A model generated the notes under the pieces. That model ran no database searches and was not told the DNA's origin. It was given only the letters and a program-made list of their open reading frames with translations. From Actinophytocola sp963825445 (GTDB taxonomy: Bacteria > Actinomycetota > Actinomycetes > Mycobacteriales > Pseudonocardiaceae): DNA of 64,000 bases. This document shows positions 56,941-64,000 of the stretch, one piece after another. Numbering within the stretch: the first letter of the stretch is position 1; each line of letters starts with the position of its first letter. Location of the stretch: assembly GCA_963825445.1 (NCBI GenBank), contig CAWGTM010000024.1, positions 186,001 through 250,000 of the forward strand, in the 5' to 3' direction. The translations under genes and the position numbers were made by a program.

Positions 56941-58020
56941 GTGACCGGTACCGCACGGGGCGACGGCGACCAGCCCGCAGCCCGCACTTCTGCGCAGACA
57001 TCTGACCAGACTCCGGCCCAGTCCCGGTTCAACGTTCCTGACCAGGCAGTTCTCGCGCTGCTCGGGTCTCGTGACGAGAACCTGCGGGTGGCCGAGGAGC
57101 TGCTCGACGCCGACATCCACGTCCGCGGCAACGAGGTCACCCTCAACGGCGCGCCCAGCGACGTCGCGTTCGCCGAGCGCGTGTTCGCCGAGCTGGTCAC
57201 CCTCGCCAGCCGCGGCCAGCAGCTCGGCACCGACGCCGTCCGGCGCACGGTCGCCATGCTGTCCGCCGGCGGCTCCGAGTCGCCAGCCGAGGTGCTCAGC
57301 CTCGACATCGTGTCCCGGCGCGGGCGCACCATCCGGCCCAAGACGCTGAACCAGAAGAAGTACGTCGACGCCATCGACACCCACACCGTGGTGTTCTGCA
57401 TCGGCCCGGCCGGCACCGGCAAGACGTACCTGGCCATGGCCAAGGCCGTCCAGGCACTGCAGGCCAAGCAGGTCAACCGCATCATCCTCACCCGCCCGGC
57501 CGTCGAGGCGGGCGAGCGGCTCGGGTTCCTGCCCGGCACGCTCTACGAGAAGATCGACCCGTACCTGCGGCCGCTGTACGACGCGCTCCACGACATGGTC
57601 GACCCCGAGTCCATCCCGCGGCTCATGCAGGCCGGCACCATCGAGGTCGCGCCACTCGCCTACATGCGTGGCCGCACCCTCAACGACGCGTTCATCATCC
57701 TCGACGAGGCACAGAACACCTCGCCCGAGCAGATGAAGATGTTCCTCACCCGCCTCGGGTTCGGGTCCAAGATCGTCGTCACGGGTGACGTCACCCAGGT
57801 CGACCTGCCCGGCGGCACCCAGAGCGGGCTGCGCGTCGTCCAGGGCATCCTCCAGGGCGTCGACGACATCCACTTCTCCGTGCTGAACAGCCAGGACGTC
57901 GTGCGCCACAAGCTCGTGGGTGACATCGTCGACGCCTACGACCGGTGGCAGGTCACGCACGACGCCGAAGAGGACGTGCGGCGCTCCGGGCCCCGAGGCC
58001 AGGTACGACGGGGACGCTGA
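56941..58020 (+). CDS. phoH: PhoH-family ATPase
   Basis: GTG at 56941 gives 359 residues. After a variable 50-residue start, a KH-like segment (LLDADIHVRGNEVTLNG) precedes the ATPase: Walker A GPAGTGKTYLA, ILTRPAVEAGERLGFLPG, Walker B FIILDEAQNT and VVTGDVTQVDLP. PhoH is thought to act with YbeY and Era in rRNA processing, and both genes follow. In-frame codons upstream of 56941 overlap the HIT end and are not used. Confidence 0.92.
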   Translation: MTGTARGDGDQPAARTSAQTSDQTPAQSRFNVPDQAVLALLGSRDENLRVAEELLDADIHVRGNEVTLNGAPSDVAFAERVFAELVTLASRGQQLGTDAVRRTVAMLSAGGSESPAEVLSLDIVSRRGRTIRPKTLNQKKYVDAIDTHTVVFCIGPAGTGKTYLAMAKAVQALQAKQVNRIILTRPAVEAGERLGFLPGTLYEKIDPYLRPLYDALHDMVDPESIPRLMQAGTIEVAPLAYMRGRTLNDAFIILDEAQNTSPEQMKMFLTRLGFGSKIVVTGDVTQVDLPGGTQSGLRVVQGILQGVDDIHFSVLNSQDVVRHKLVGDIVDAYDRWQVTHDAEEDVRRSGPRGQVRRGR

Positions 58021-58034
58021 GGAACACTGACGCT

Positions 58035-58604
58035 GTGAGTATCGAGATCGCCAACGAGTCGGGAGTGGCGGTCGACGAACCGTCGATCGTCGCCGCCGCC
58101 CGCTTCGCGTTGGACCGCATGCAGGTCAGCCGCCTCGCCGAGCTGTCCGTGCTGCTCGTCGGCCTCGACGTGATGTCCGACCTGCACGAGCGCTACCTCG
58201 ACCTGCCGGGCCCCACCGACGTGATGGCCTTCCCCATGGACGAGCTGGACTCGGCGCGCCGGCCCGACGCACCCGACCTCGGGCCCACACTGCTCGGCGA
58301 CCTGGTGCTGTGCCCCAAGTTCGCGAAGGACCAGGCCACCAAGGCCGGCCACTCGCTGATCGACGAGCTGCACCTGCTGACCGTCCACGGCGTGCTCCAC
58401 CTGCTCGGCTACGACCACGCCGAGCCCGCCGAGGAACGCGAGATGTTCACGCTCCAGAAGCGGATCCTCGCCGACTTCCAGTCCGAACGCAGCGCCGCCC
58501 AGCGCCGCGCCGCGCAACGCCGCGAGGACGACAAGCTGCTCGGGGCCGTCGGCCTCACCACCAGCGACAAGGCCGACGACAAACCGGCCGACACCGCCGA
58601 ATAA
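58035..58604 (+). CDS. ybeY: Endoribonuclease YbeY
   Basis: GTG at 58035 gives 189 residues. The metal site is in LTVHGVLHLLGYDHAEPAEE (three His), with PTDVMAFPMDE as the second family motif. YbeY matures the 3' end of 16S rRNA and controls ribosome quality. The C-terminal 40 residues are a charged extension (AAQRRAAQRREDDK). It follows phoH by 14 bases. Confidence 0.93.
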   Translation: MSIEIANESGVAVDEPSIVAAARFALDRMQVSRLAELSVLLVGLDVMSDLHERYLDLPGPTDVMAFPMDELDSARRPDAPDLGPTLLGDLVLCPKFAKDQATKAGHSLIDELHLLTVHGVLHLLGYDHAEPAEEREMFTLQKRILADFQSERSAAQRRAAQRREDDKLLGAVGLTTSDKADDKPADTAE

Positions 58605-58620
58605 ACCCTCGGGGGAGAAC

Positions 58621-59934
58621 GTGACCAGCTCGACCGGTCTACTGGTCATCGCGGTGCTGCTGGTCGTCGCGGCGGGCTTCTTCGCGTGCGCCGACGCCGC
58701 ACTGTCCGCCGTGTCCCGCGCGCGCGTCGACGGCCTCGTCCGCGCCGGTCGCGCCGGCGCCCGCCAACTGATGGCGGTCGTGGCCGAACGTCCGCGCCAC
58801 ATCAACCTGCTCCTGCTGCTGCGGCTCAGCTGCGAACTGGCCGCCACGGTACTCGTGGCCGCCGCCTGCTACGACCTGATCGACACCGGCTGGCTCGCCG
58901 GCTCGGTCGCCGCGGTCGGCATGCTGGTCGTGTCCTACGTGCTGGTCGGCGTCGGCCCCCGCACCCTCGGCCGTCAACACCCGTACACCGTCGGGCTGAT
59001 CGCCGCCGGCCCCGTCCGCGCGCTCGGCACGGTGCTCGGGCCGCTGTCCCGGCTGCTGATCCTCATCGGTAACGCCATCACCCCCGGCCGCGGTTTCCGC
59101 GAGGGCCCGTTCTCCTCCGAGGTCGAGCTGCGTGAGCTGGTCGACATGGCTCAGGAGAGCGGCGTGGTCGACGCCGACGAGCGCGAGATGATCCACTCGG
59201 TGTTCGAGCTGAGCGACACCATCGCCCGCGAGGTCATGGTCCCGCGCACCGAGATGGTGTGGATCGAGCAGACCAAGTCCGTTCGCCAGGCACTCGCGCT
59301 GTCACTGCGCACCGGCTACACGCGGCTGCCGGTGATCGGCGACAGCGTCGACGAGGTGGTCGGCGTGGTCAACCTGAAGGACCTGGTGAAGGCCACGGTC
59401 GACGCGCCGCAGAACGGCCGGTCCGACCGGCAGCGCACGGTGGCCGAGCTGATGGGCGACGCCTCGTTCGTGCCGGACACCAAGCGTCTCGACGACCTGC
59501 TGCGCGAGATGCAGCTGTCCCGCAACCACCTGGCCATCGCGGTCGACGAGTACGGCGGCACCGCCGGCCTGCTCACCATCGAGGACATCCTCGAGGAGAT
59601 CGTGGGTGAGATCACCGACGAGTCCGACACCGAGGACCGTCCGCCGGTCGAGCATCTCGACAACGGTTCCATCCGGGTCAGCTCGCGGCTGCCGGTCGAG
59701 GATCTGGGCGAGCTGTTCGGCATCGAGTTGGACGACAACGACGTGGAGACGGTCGGCGGCCTGCTCGCCCAGCGGCTCGGCCGGGTCCCGCTGCCCGGCA
59801 CGGAGGCCGAGATCTCCGGCCTGCGGCTGCGGGCCGAGGGTGGCAAGGACGGGCGCGGCCGGATGCGGATCACGTCGGTAGTGGTGCACGCGGCGGACGC
59901 CGAACTCGAACTGCGAAGGAGTGAGCGTGGCTGA
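58621..59934 (+). CDS. CNNM/CorC (hemolysin C-like) transporter-associated protein
   Basis: 437 residues from GTG 58621 after GGGGGAG. Residues 1-180 hold the DUF21/CNNM membrane part (LLVIAVLLVVAAGFFACADAA), residues 200-330 two CBS domains (REVMVPRTEMVWIE; TRLPVIGDSVDEVVGVVNLKD), and the end a CorC/HlyC domain (DLGELFGIELDDNDVETVGG). It is linked to magnesium or cobalt efflux. The name hemolysin is historical. Confidence 0.9.
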   Translation: MTSSTGLLVIAVLLVVAAGFFACADAALSAVSRARVDGLVRAGRAGARQLMAVVAERPRHINLLLLLRLSCELAATVLVAAACYDLIDTGWLAGSVAAVGMLVVSYVLVGVGPRTLGRQHPYTVGLIAAGPVRALGTVLGPLSRLLILIGNAITPGRGFREGPFSSEVELRELVDMAQESGVVDADEREMIHSVFELSDTIAREVMVPRTEMVWIEQTKSVRQALALSLRTGYTRLPVIGDSVDEVVGVVNLKDLVKATVDAPQNGRSDRQRTVAELMGDASFVPDTKRLDDLLREMQLSRNHLAIAVDEYGGTAGLLTIEDILEEIVGEITDESDTEDRPPVEHLDNGSIRVSSRLPVEDLGELFGIELDDNDVETVGGLLAQRLGRVPLPGTEAEISGLRLRAEGGKDGRGRMRITSVVVHAADAELELRRSERG

Positions 59935-59954
59935 GCGGAGCTTGCGGAGCGAAC

Positions 59955-60266
59955 ATGGCTACTGAGGATGAGGACCAGAAACTGATCACGTTGGCCCGCT
60001 CGGCGCGGGCCCGCACCGGCGCTCCCGAGGGCGCGGCTGTGCGGGACCAGGACGGCCGCACCTACCTGGCGGCCACGGTCGACCTGCCGTCGCTCAAGCT
60101 GACCGCGCTTCAGGCGGCGGTGGCCGCGGCCGTGTCCAGCGGCGCCGAGGGCCTGGAAGCGGCGGTGGTGGTGAGCGAGTCGACGTCGGTGGACGCGGCC
60201 GCCGTGCACGACCTGACACCCGGCGCTCCCGTGCTGCTGGCCGACCCCAGCGGCACGCTGCGCTGA
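59955..60266 (+). CDS. Degenerate cytidine-deaminase-like protein
   Basis: 103 residues from ATG 59955: LITLARSARARTGAPEGAAV, then TYLAATVDLPSLKLTALQAA and a late AAVVVSES. Place (between CorC and Era) and pattern fit the short cytidine-deaminase homologue found there in actinobacteria, but the zinc motif Cys-Ala-Glu is Thr-Ala-Leu and the later Pro-Cys-x-x-Cys is absent. It contains no cysteine, so it cannot be a normal deaminase. Confidence 0.75.
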   Translation: MATEDEDQKLITLARSARARTGAPEGAAVRDQDGRTYLAATVDLPSLKLTALQAAVAAAVSSGAEGLEAAVVVSESTSVDAAAVHDLTPGAPVLLADPSGTLR

Positions 60267-60286
60267 CCGGCGACCACAATGGCCGG

Positions 60287-61186
60287 ATGACCAGCACACA
60301 TCGTTCCGGGTTCGCGTGTTTCGTCGGCAGGCCCAACACCGGCAAGTCGACCCTCACGAACGCGCTGGTCGGCACCAAGGTCGCCATCACCTCCAGCAAG
60401 CCGCAGACCACCCGCCACGCCATCCGCGGCATCGTGGCGCGGCCCGACGCACAGCTCGTCCTGGTCGACACCCCCGGCCTGCACCGGCCGCGCACCCTGC
60501 TCGGACAGCGCCTGAACGACGTCGTCCGCGCGACGTGGTCCGAGGTCGACGTGATCGGCTTCTGCGTCCCGGCGAACGAGAAGATCGGGCCGGGCGACAA
60601 GTTCATCTCGGTCGAGCTGGTGAAGCTGTCCCGGCACACGCCCGTGGTCGGCGTGGTCACGAAGACCGACCTGGCCAGCAAGCAGCAGATCGCCGACCAG
60701 CTGATGGCGCTGCAGTCGGTCATGGAGTTCGCCGACCTCATCCCGGTGTCGGCGGTGGACAACTTCCAGGTCGACGGCCTGTCCGACGTGCTGGTCAGCC
60801 ACCTGCCCGAGGGCCCGCAGCTCTACCCGGACGGCGAGCTGACCGACGAGCCGGAAGCCACGCTGATCTCCGAGCTGATCCGCGAGGCCGCTCTGGAGGG
60901 TGTCCGCGACGAGCTGCCGCACTCCATCGCCGTGACGGTCGAGGAGATGGTGGAACGCGAGGGCCGCGACGACCTGCTCGACATCTACGCGAACCTGTAC
61001 GTGGAGCGCGACAGCCAGAAGGGCATCGTGCTCGGCCACAAGGGTGAGCGCCTGCGCGAGGTCGGCTCCACCGCGCGCCGCCAGATCGAGGCGCTGCTGG
61101 GCAGTCGCGTCTACCTGCACCTGCACATCAAGGTGGCCAAGGACTGGCAACGCGACCCGAAGCAGCTACGCCGCCTCGGCTTCTGA
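60287..61186 (+). CDS. era: GTPase Era
   Basis: 299 residues from ATG 60287. G1 is GRPNTGKSTL, G2 QTTRHAIRG, G3 DTPG and G4 VTKTDL; the C-terminal KH domain has GIVLGHKGERLREVGSTARR and IKVAKDWQ. Era binds 16S rRNA near its 3' end and helps 30S assembly. It follows the phoH-ybeY group. Confidence 0.96.
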   Translation: MTSTHRSGFACFVGRPNTGKSTLTNALVGTKVAITSSKPQTTRHAIRGIVARPDAQLVLVDTPGLHRPRTLLGQRLNDVVRATWSEVDVIGFCVPANEKIGPGDKFISVELVKLSRHTPVVGVVTKTDLASKQQIADQLMALQSVMEFADLIPVSAVDNFQVDGLSDVLVSHLPEGPQLYPDGELTDEPEATLISELIREAALEGVRDELPHSIAVTVEEMVEREGRDDLLDIYANLYVERDSQKGIVLGHKGERLREVGSTARRQIEALLGSRVYLHLHIKVAKDWQRDPKQLRRLGF

Positions 61187-61237
61187 TCCTCCTGCCGATA
61201 GGGTCCGGACCGTAAAACCAGTCCGGGAGGGGCAGTC

Positions 61238-61651
61238 TTGACGAATCCGTACGGCCAGCAGGGCTACCCGCAGTCCTATCCACAGCAGGGCTATCCCCAG
61301 CAGCAGGGCTACCCACAGCAGGGATACCCGCAGGGCTATCCGCAGGGCTATCCGCAGGGCTATCCCCAACAGGGTTATCCCCAGCAGGGGTACCAGCAGC
61401 CGTACGGCTTCCAGCAGCCCGGCGGAAAGCCGGGCAACTACCTGGGCTGGGCCATCGTCTGCATCTTCCTGTTCTGGCCGGTATCGATCGCCGCGATCTA
61501 CAACGCCACGAAGGTCGACTCCGCCTGGCAGACCGGCAACTACACCGAGGCCCAGATCCGCTCGGAACAGGCGAAAATGTTCTGCACGGTCGCCAGCGGC
61601 ATCGGCGCGGCCATCTGGCTCCTGTGGATCATTCTCTTCGCAGTGCTCTGA
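61238..61651 (+). CDS. CD225/dispanin-like small membrane protein with Gly-Tyr-Pro-Gln repeats
   Basis: TTG at 61238, after GGGAGG, gives 137 residues. Residues 1-70 are repeats of GYPQQ/GYPQG. Then NYLGWAIVCIFLFWPVSIAA, IYNATKVDSAWQTGNYTEAQ and IGAAIWLLWIILF show the two-helix CD225 (interferon-induced membrane protein-like) pattern. The repeat DNA has a 15-base period. Role in bacteria unknown; interaction with membranes is likely. Confidence 0.8.
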   Translation: MTNPYGQQGYPQSYPQQGYPQQQGYPQQGYPQGYPQGYPQGYPQQGYPQQGYQQPYGFQQPGGKPGNYLGWAIVCIFLFWPVSIAAIYNATKVDSAWQTGNYTEAQIRSEQAKMFCTVASGIGAAIWLLWIILFAVL

Positions 61652-61771
61652 CCTGCGACTACGCCACCTCGAGCTTCCGGCCGCGCCCCAAACCTGTCGG
61701 TGCTGCCGACTAAGATTGAATCCAGGGGTCCCCGGACCGGTTTTGTCGGTGTGAGGTGGGACGATGGGGGC

Positions 61772-62560
61772 GTGAGCCTTTATCGCGACACCGGCGTGGT
61801 GGTTCGCGTGCAGAAGCTCGGCGAGGCCGACCGCATCATCACCTTCATCACCCAGAAGCACGGCAAGGTCCGCGCCGTGGCCAAGGGGGTGCGGCGCACC
61901 ACCTCCCGGCTCGGTGCGCGCGTCGAGCCGTTCGCCCACGTCGACGTCCAGTTCTACACCGGCCGCACGCTCGACGTGATCACCCAGGTGGTCACCCTCG
62001 ACGCGTTCGGCGCCGGCATCGTCGGCGACTACCAGCGCTACACGGCCGCCTGCGCCGTGCTCGAGACGGCCGACCGGCTCTCGGCCGAGGAGGGCGAGCC
62101 CGTCCTCCGGCTCTACATGCTGGTGGCCGGCGCGCTCCGAGCGCTGGCCGACGGCGAACGCGACCCGTCCCTCGTGCTCGACGCGTTCCTGCTCCGCGCC
62201 ATGGCGTTCGCCGGCTGGGCGCCCGCCGTCTCCGAGTGCGCGCGCTGCAACGAGCCGGGTCCGCACCGCTCGTTCAGCGTGCCGGCGGGCGGCGCCGTCT
62301 GCCCACGCTGCCGCCCACCCGGCTCGGCCGCCCCGGCGGTCGAGACGCTCCACCTGATGGACGCCCTGGCACGCGGCGAGTGGAACGTGGCCGAGGCGTC
62401 CGGCGGCAACGCCCGCCGCGAGGGCAGCGGCCTCATCGCCGCCATGCTCCAGTGGCACCTCGAACGCCAACTGCGCTCGTTGCCCCTGGTCGAGCGGGTG
62501 GTCCGGCCCGGTGCCCGGACCGACGAGCCGATGTCCGAGCATGGGGCGCCCACTCAGTAG
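61772..62560 (+). CDS. recO: DNA repair protein RecO
   Basis: GTG at 61772 gives 262 residues (SLYRDTGVVVRVQKLGEADR). The N-terminal OB fold has GVRRTTSRLGARVEPF; a zinc site is in CARCNEPGPHRSF and GAVCPRCR. RecO loads RecA on SSB-coated DNA with RecR. A longer in-frame start at 61700 adds a poor extension. The recO-uppS order is standard. Confidence 0.92.
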   Translation: MSLYRDTGVVVRVQKLGEADRIITFITQKHGKVRAVAKGVRRTTSRLGARVEPFAHVDVQFYTGRTLDVITQVVTLDAFGAGIVGDYQRYTAACAVLETADRLSAEEGEPVLRLYMLVAGALRALADGERDPSLVLDAFLLRAMAFAGWAPAVSECARCNEPGPHRSFSVPAGGAVCPRCRPPGSAAPAVETLHLMDALARGEWNVAEASGGNARREGSGLIAAMLQWHLERQLRSLPLVERVVRPGARTDEPMSEHGAPTQ

Positions 62561-62570
62561 GGTCGCACCC

Positions 62571-63398
62571 ATGCTGCGCCGACGAACCAGCCGCCAGGCG
62601 ATCGAGCCCCCAGCACCGCACCCGTCCGGCGCGAAGCCCCCGGCCATCCCCGCGCAGTTCGTGCCCCAGCACGTGGCGATCGTCATGGACGGCAACGGCC
62701 GCTGGGCCAACCAGCGCGGCCTCACCCGCGTCGAGGGCCACAAACGCGGCGAGGCCGTGGTGGTGGAGGCCGCCCGCGGCTGCATCGAACTCGGCGTCAA
62801 GTGGCTGTCCCTCTACGCGTTCTCCACGGAGAACTGGCGGCGCAGCCCCGAGGAGGTCCGCTTCCTCATGGGCTTCTCCCGCGACGTCATCCGCCGCCGC
62901 ACCGACGAACTCGACGCCATGGGTGTCCGCGTCCGCTGGGCAGGCCGCCGGCCGCGGCTGTGGCGCAGCGTGATCTCCGAGCTGGAGTCGGCGGCCGAGC
63001 GCACGAAGGACAACGACGTCCTCAACCTCGCCATGTGCATCAACTACGGTGGACGCGCCGAGATCGGCGACGCGGCCCGCGAGATCGCCCGGCTCGCCGC
63101 CGCCGGCAAGATCAACCCGGACAAGGTCAACGACCGCACGATCGAGAAGTACCTGTACCAACCGGAGATGCCCGACGTCGACCTGTTCATCCGCCCGTCC
63201 GGCGAACAGCGCACCTCCAACTTCATGCTGTGGCAGTCCGCCTACGCTGAGCTGGTCTTCCAGGACATCCTGTGGCCGGACTTCGACCGCCGCGACCTGT
63301 GGCGGGCGGCCGAGCAGTACGCGCGGCGCGACCGGCGCTTCGGCGCCGCACAGGACAGCGACGACGTCGCCGCCACTCTCAAAGAAGAGGATTCATGA
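62571..63398 (+). CDS. uppS: Undecaprenyl (polyprenyl) diphosphate synthase
   Basis: ATG at 62571 gives 275 residues. HVAIVMDGNGRWANQRGL has the catalytic Asp; WLSLYAFSTENWRRS, and FIRPSGEQRTSNFMLWQ are family motifs of cis-prenyltransferases. It makes the lipid carrier for peptidoglycan. The 40-residue N-terminal extension is common in actinobacteria. It overlaps the next gene by ATGA. Confidence 0.95.
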   Translation: MLRRRTSRQAIEPPAPHPSGAKPPAIPAQFVPQHVAIVMDGNGRWANQRGLTRVEGHKRGEAVVVEAARGCIELGVKWLSLYAFSTENWRRSPEEVRFLMGFSRDVIRRRTDELDAMGVRVRWAGRRPRLWRSVISELESAAERTKDNDVLNLAMCINYGGRAEIGDAAREIARLAAAGKINPDKVNDRTIEKYLYQPEMPDVDLFIRPSGEQRTSNFMLWQSAYAELVFQDILWPDFDRRDLWRAAEQYARRDRRFGAAQDSDDVAATLKEEDS

Positions 63399-63829
63399 CC
63401 GAACAAGAGGCCGTGAGCACCGCGGATCTGCTGACCAAGGCCCGCGTCGCGCTCGAGACGTTCCATGAGGTGCACGTCGACGACGACGGCGCCCTCACGT
63501 TCCGCCACATCGACGTGCCCTGCGCCGTGCAGGCCATGCAGCTGGCCGAGGGGCTGACCGTGCTCAGCCTCACGTGCGTGGTGGCGTGGGACCTGCCGGA
63601 CGACCCGAAAATGGCGTCGTCGGCCGCCGAACGTGCTGGTCAGGGCCTGTTCGGCACCCTCGGCGTCGTGCACACCGACCGAGGGATGGACGTGACGCTG
63701 CGCTACGCCTTCCCGGCCGACGGGCTCGAGACCTCCGCGCTCGGCACGCTCCTCATGCTCGTGGTCTCCACGGCGTCGCAGTTACGCGTCGAGCTGCTCG
63801 GTGAGGTCGGCGAGAAGCAGGCGGAGTGA
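63395..63829 (+). CDS. Conserved hypothetical protein after uppS
   Basis: ATG at 63395 overlaps the uppS stop; 144 residues. LTKARVALETFHEVHVDDDG, then AVQAMQLAEGLTVLSLTCVV and LGTLLMLVVSTASQLRVELL suggest a compact alpha/beta protein, perhaps YbjN-like. It overlaps the next gene by GTGA. Function unknown. Confidence 0.65.
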   Translation: MTEQEAVSTADLLTKARVALETFHEVHVDDDGALTFRHIDVPCAVQAMQLAEGLTVLSLTCVVAWDLPDDPKMASSAAERAGQGLFGTLGVVHTDRGMDVTLRYAFPADGLETSALGTLLMLVVSTASQLRVELLGEVGEKQAE

Positions 63830-64000
63830 CCGCCACGGCGCCGGCGCCGCCCCGCCATCGCATCACCTCGCTCGAGGTCCTGTGCGTGCTGCTGGTGCTC
63901 GCGCTGGTGGGGCAGTCGTGGCTCGCGTCGGTGCTCGACGTGCCGGCCATCCGCACGGGCGCCACCATCTTCGTGGCCGTCTGCGCCCAGGCGCTGCCGT
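63826..64000 (+). CDS. Predicted permease, N-terminal part (cut by window end)
   Basis: GTG at 63826 overlaps the previous stop (GTGA). The visible 58 residues have a basic start and two hydrophobic helices (LEVLCVLLVLALVGQSWLA and GATIFVAVCAQALP), resembling the start of the PF03773-type permease often found after uppS. The rest lies outside the window. Confidence 0.6.
   Translation, partial: MTATAPAPPRHRITSLEVLCVLLVLALVGQSWLASVLDVPAIRTGATIFVAVCAQALP

Overview
The window is high-GC DNA (roughly 70 % G+C by eye, strong G/C at third codon positions, many GTG and some TTG starts) from an actinobacterium. Gene order (cysteine desulfurase-mnmA, metE-like, ligA, gatCAB; then hrcA-dnaJ-rsmE-phoH-ybeY-CNNM/CorC-era-recO-uppS) fits the order Pseudonocardiales; 22-bp intergenic repeats and type VII toxin loci also fit that group, but no species can be named. 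No rRNA or tRNA gene and no CRISPR array was seen.

Layout. 0-3.1 kb: end of an MFS transporter, then a sulfur-relay pair (cysteine desulfurase, MnmA). 3.1-4.3 kb: tandem copies of the mnmA tail and a VapBC toxin-antitoxin pair. 4.3-9.1 kb: a tight six-gene unit (DUF4178, DUF2617, DUF4247, a secreted/membrane protein with a Lys-Pro-Ala-Glu tail, DUF350, membrane-anchored spermidine-synthase-like enzyme). 9.1-18.4 kb: accessory genes: a TIR-domain protein, an esterase relic, a QueA homologue, VOC, SDR, a GAF histidine kinase/NarL regulator pair, a lone ABC ATPase, a threonine-dehydratase-like enzyme, membrane proteins and a DMT exporter. 18.5-30 kb: metE-like gene, a TetR-controlled drug exporter with three visible operators, ligA, an acetyltransferase, an ACT protein and gatCAB.

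30-47 kb: a large SARP/AfsR-type regulator abutting gatB, a miniature inverted-repeat element beside an acyl-CoA dehydrogenase relic, a secreted alpha/beta hydrolase, a molybdopterin oxidoreductase, a sorbosone-dehydrogenase-like lipoprotein, a hydroxyacid dehydrogenase, DoxX, HemW, TetR plus cytochrome P450, and an MMPL exporter followed by its own two-component system. 47.1-48.9 kb: a type VII secretion (ESX) effector locus, with an EspC-like partner, an EndoU-type RNase toxin and a candidate immunity protein. 49-52 kb: TetR and FAD monooxygenase around four evenly spaced operators, and an SRPBCC protein. 52-64 kb: the conserved heat-shock, RNA-processing and cell-wall housekeeping run, interrupted by repeats and a LigD-type polymerase gene with unusual codon use.

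Caution: between about 47.1 and 56.9 kb at least 18 single-base (or very short) frameshifts break genes that include hrcA and dnaJ. Most are gain or loss of one base in a short G/C run, so sequence error is more likely than mass gene decay. Those genes are annotated over their full apparent extent.
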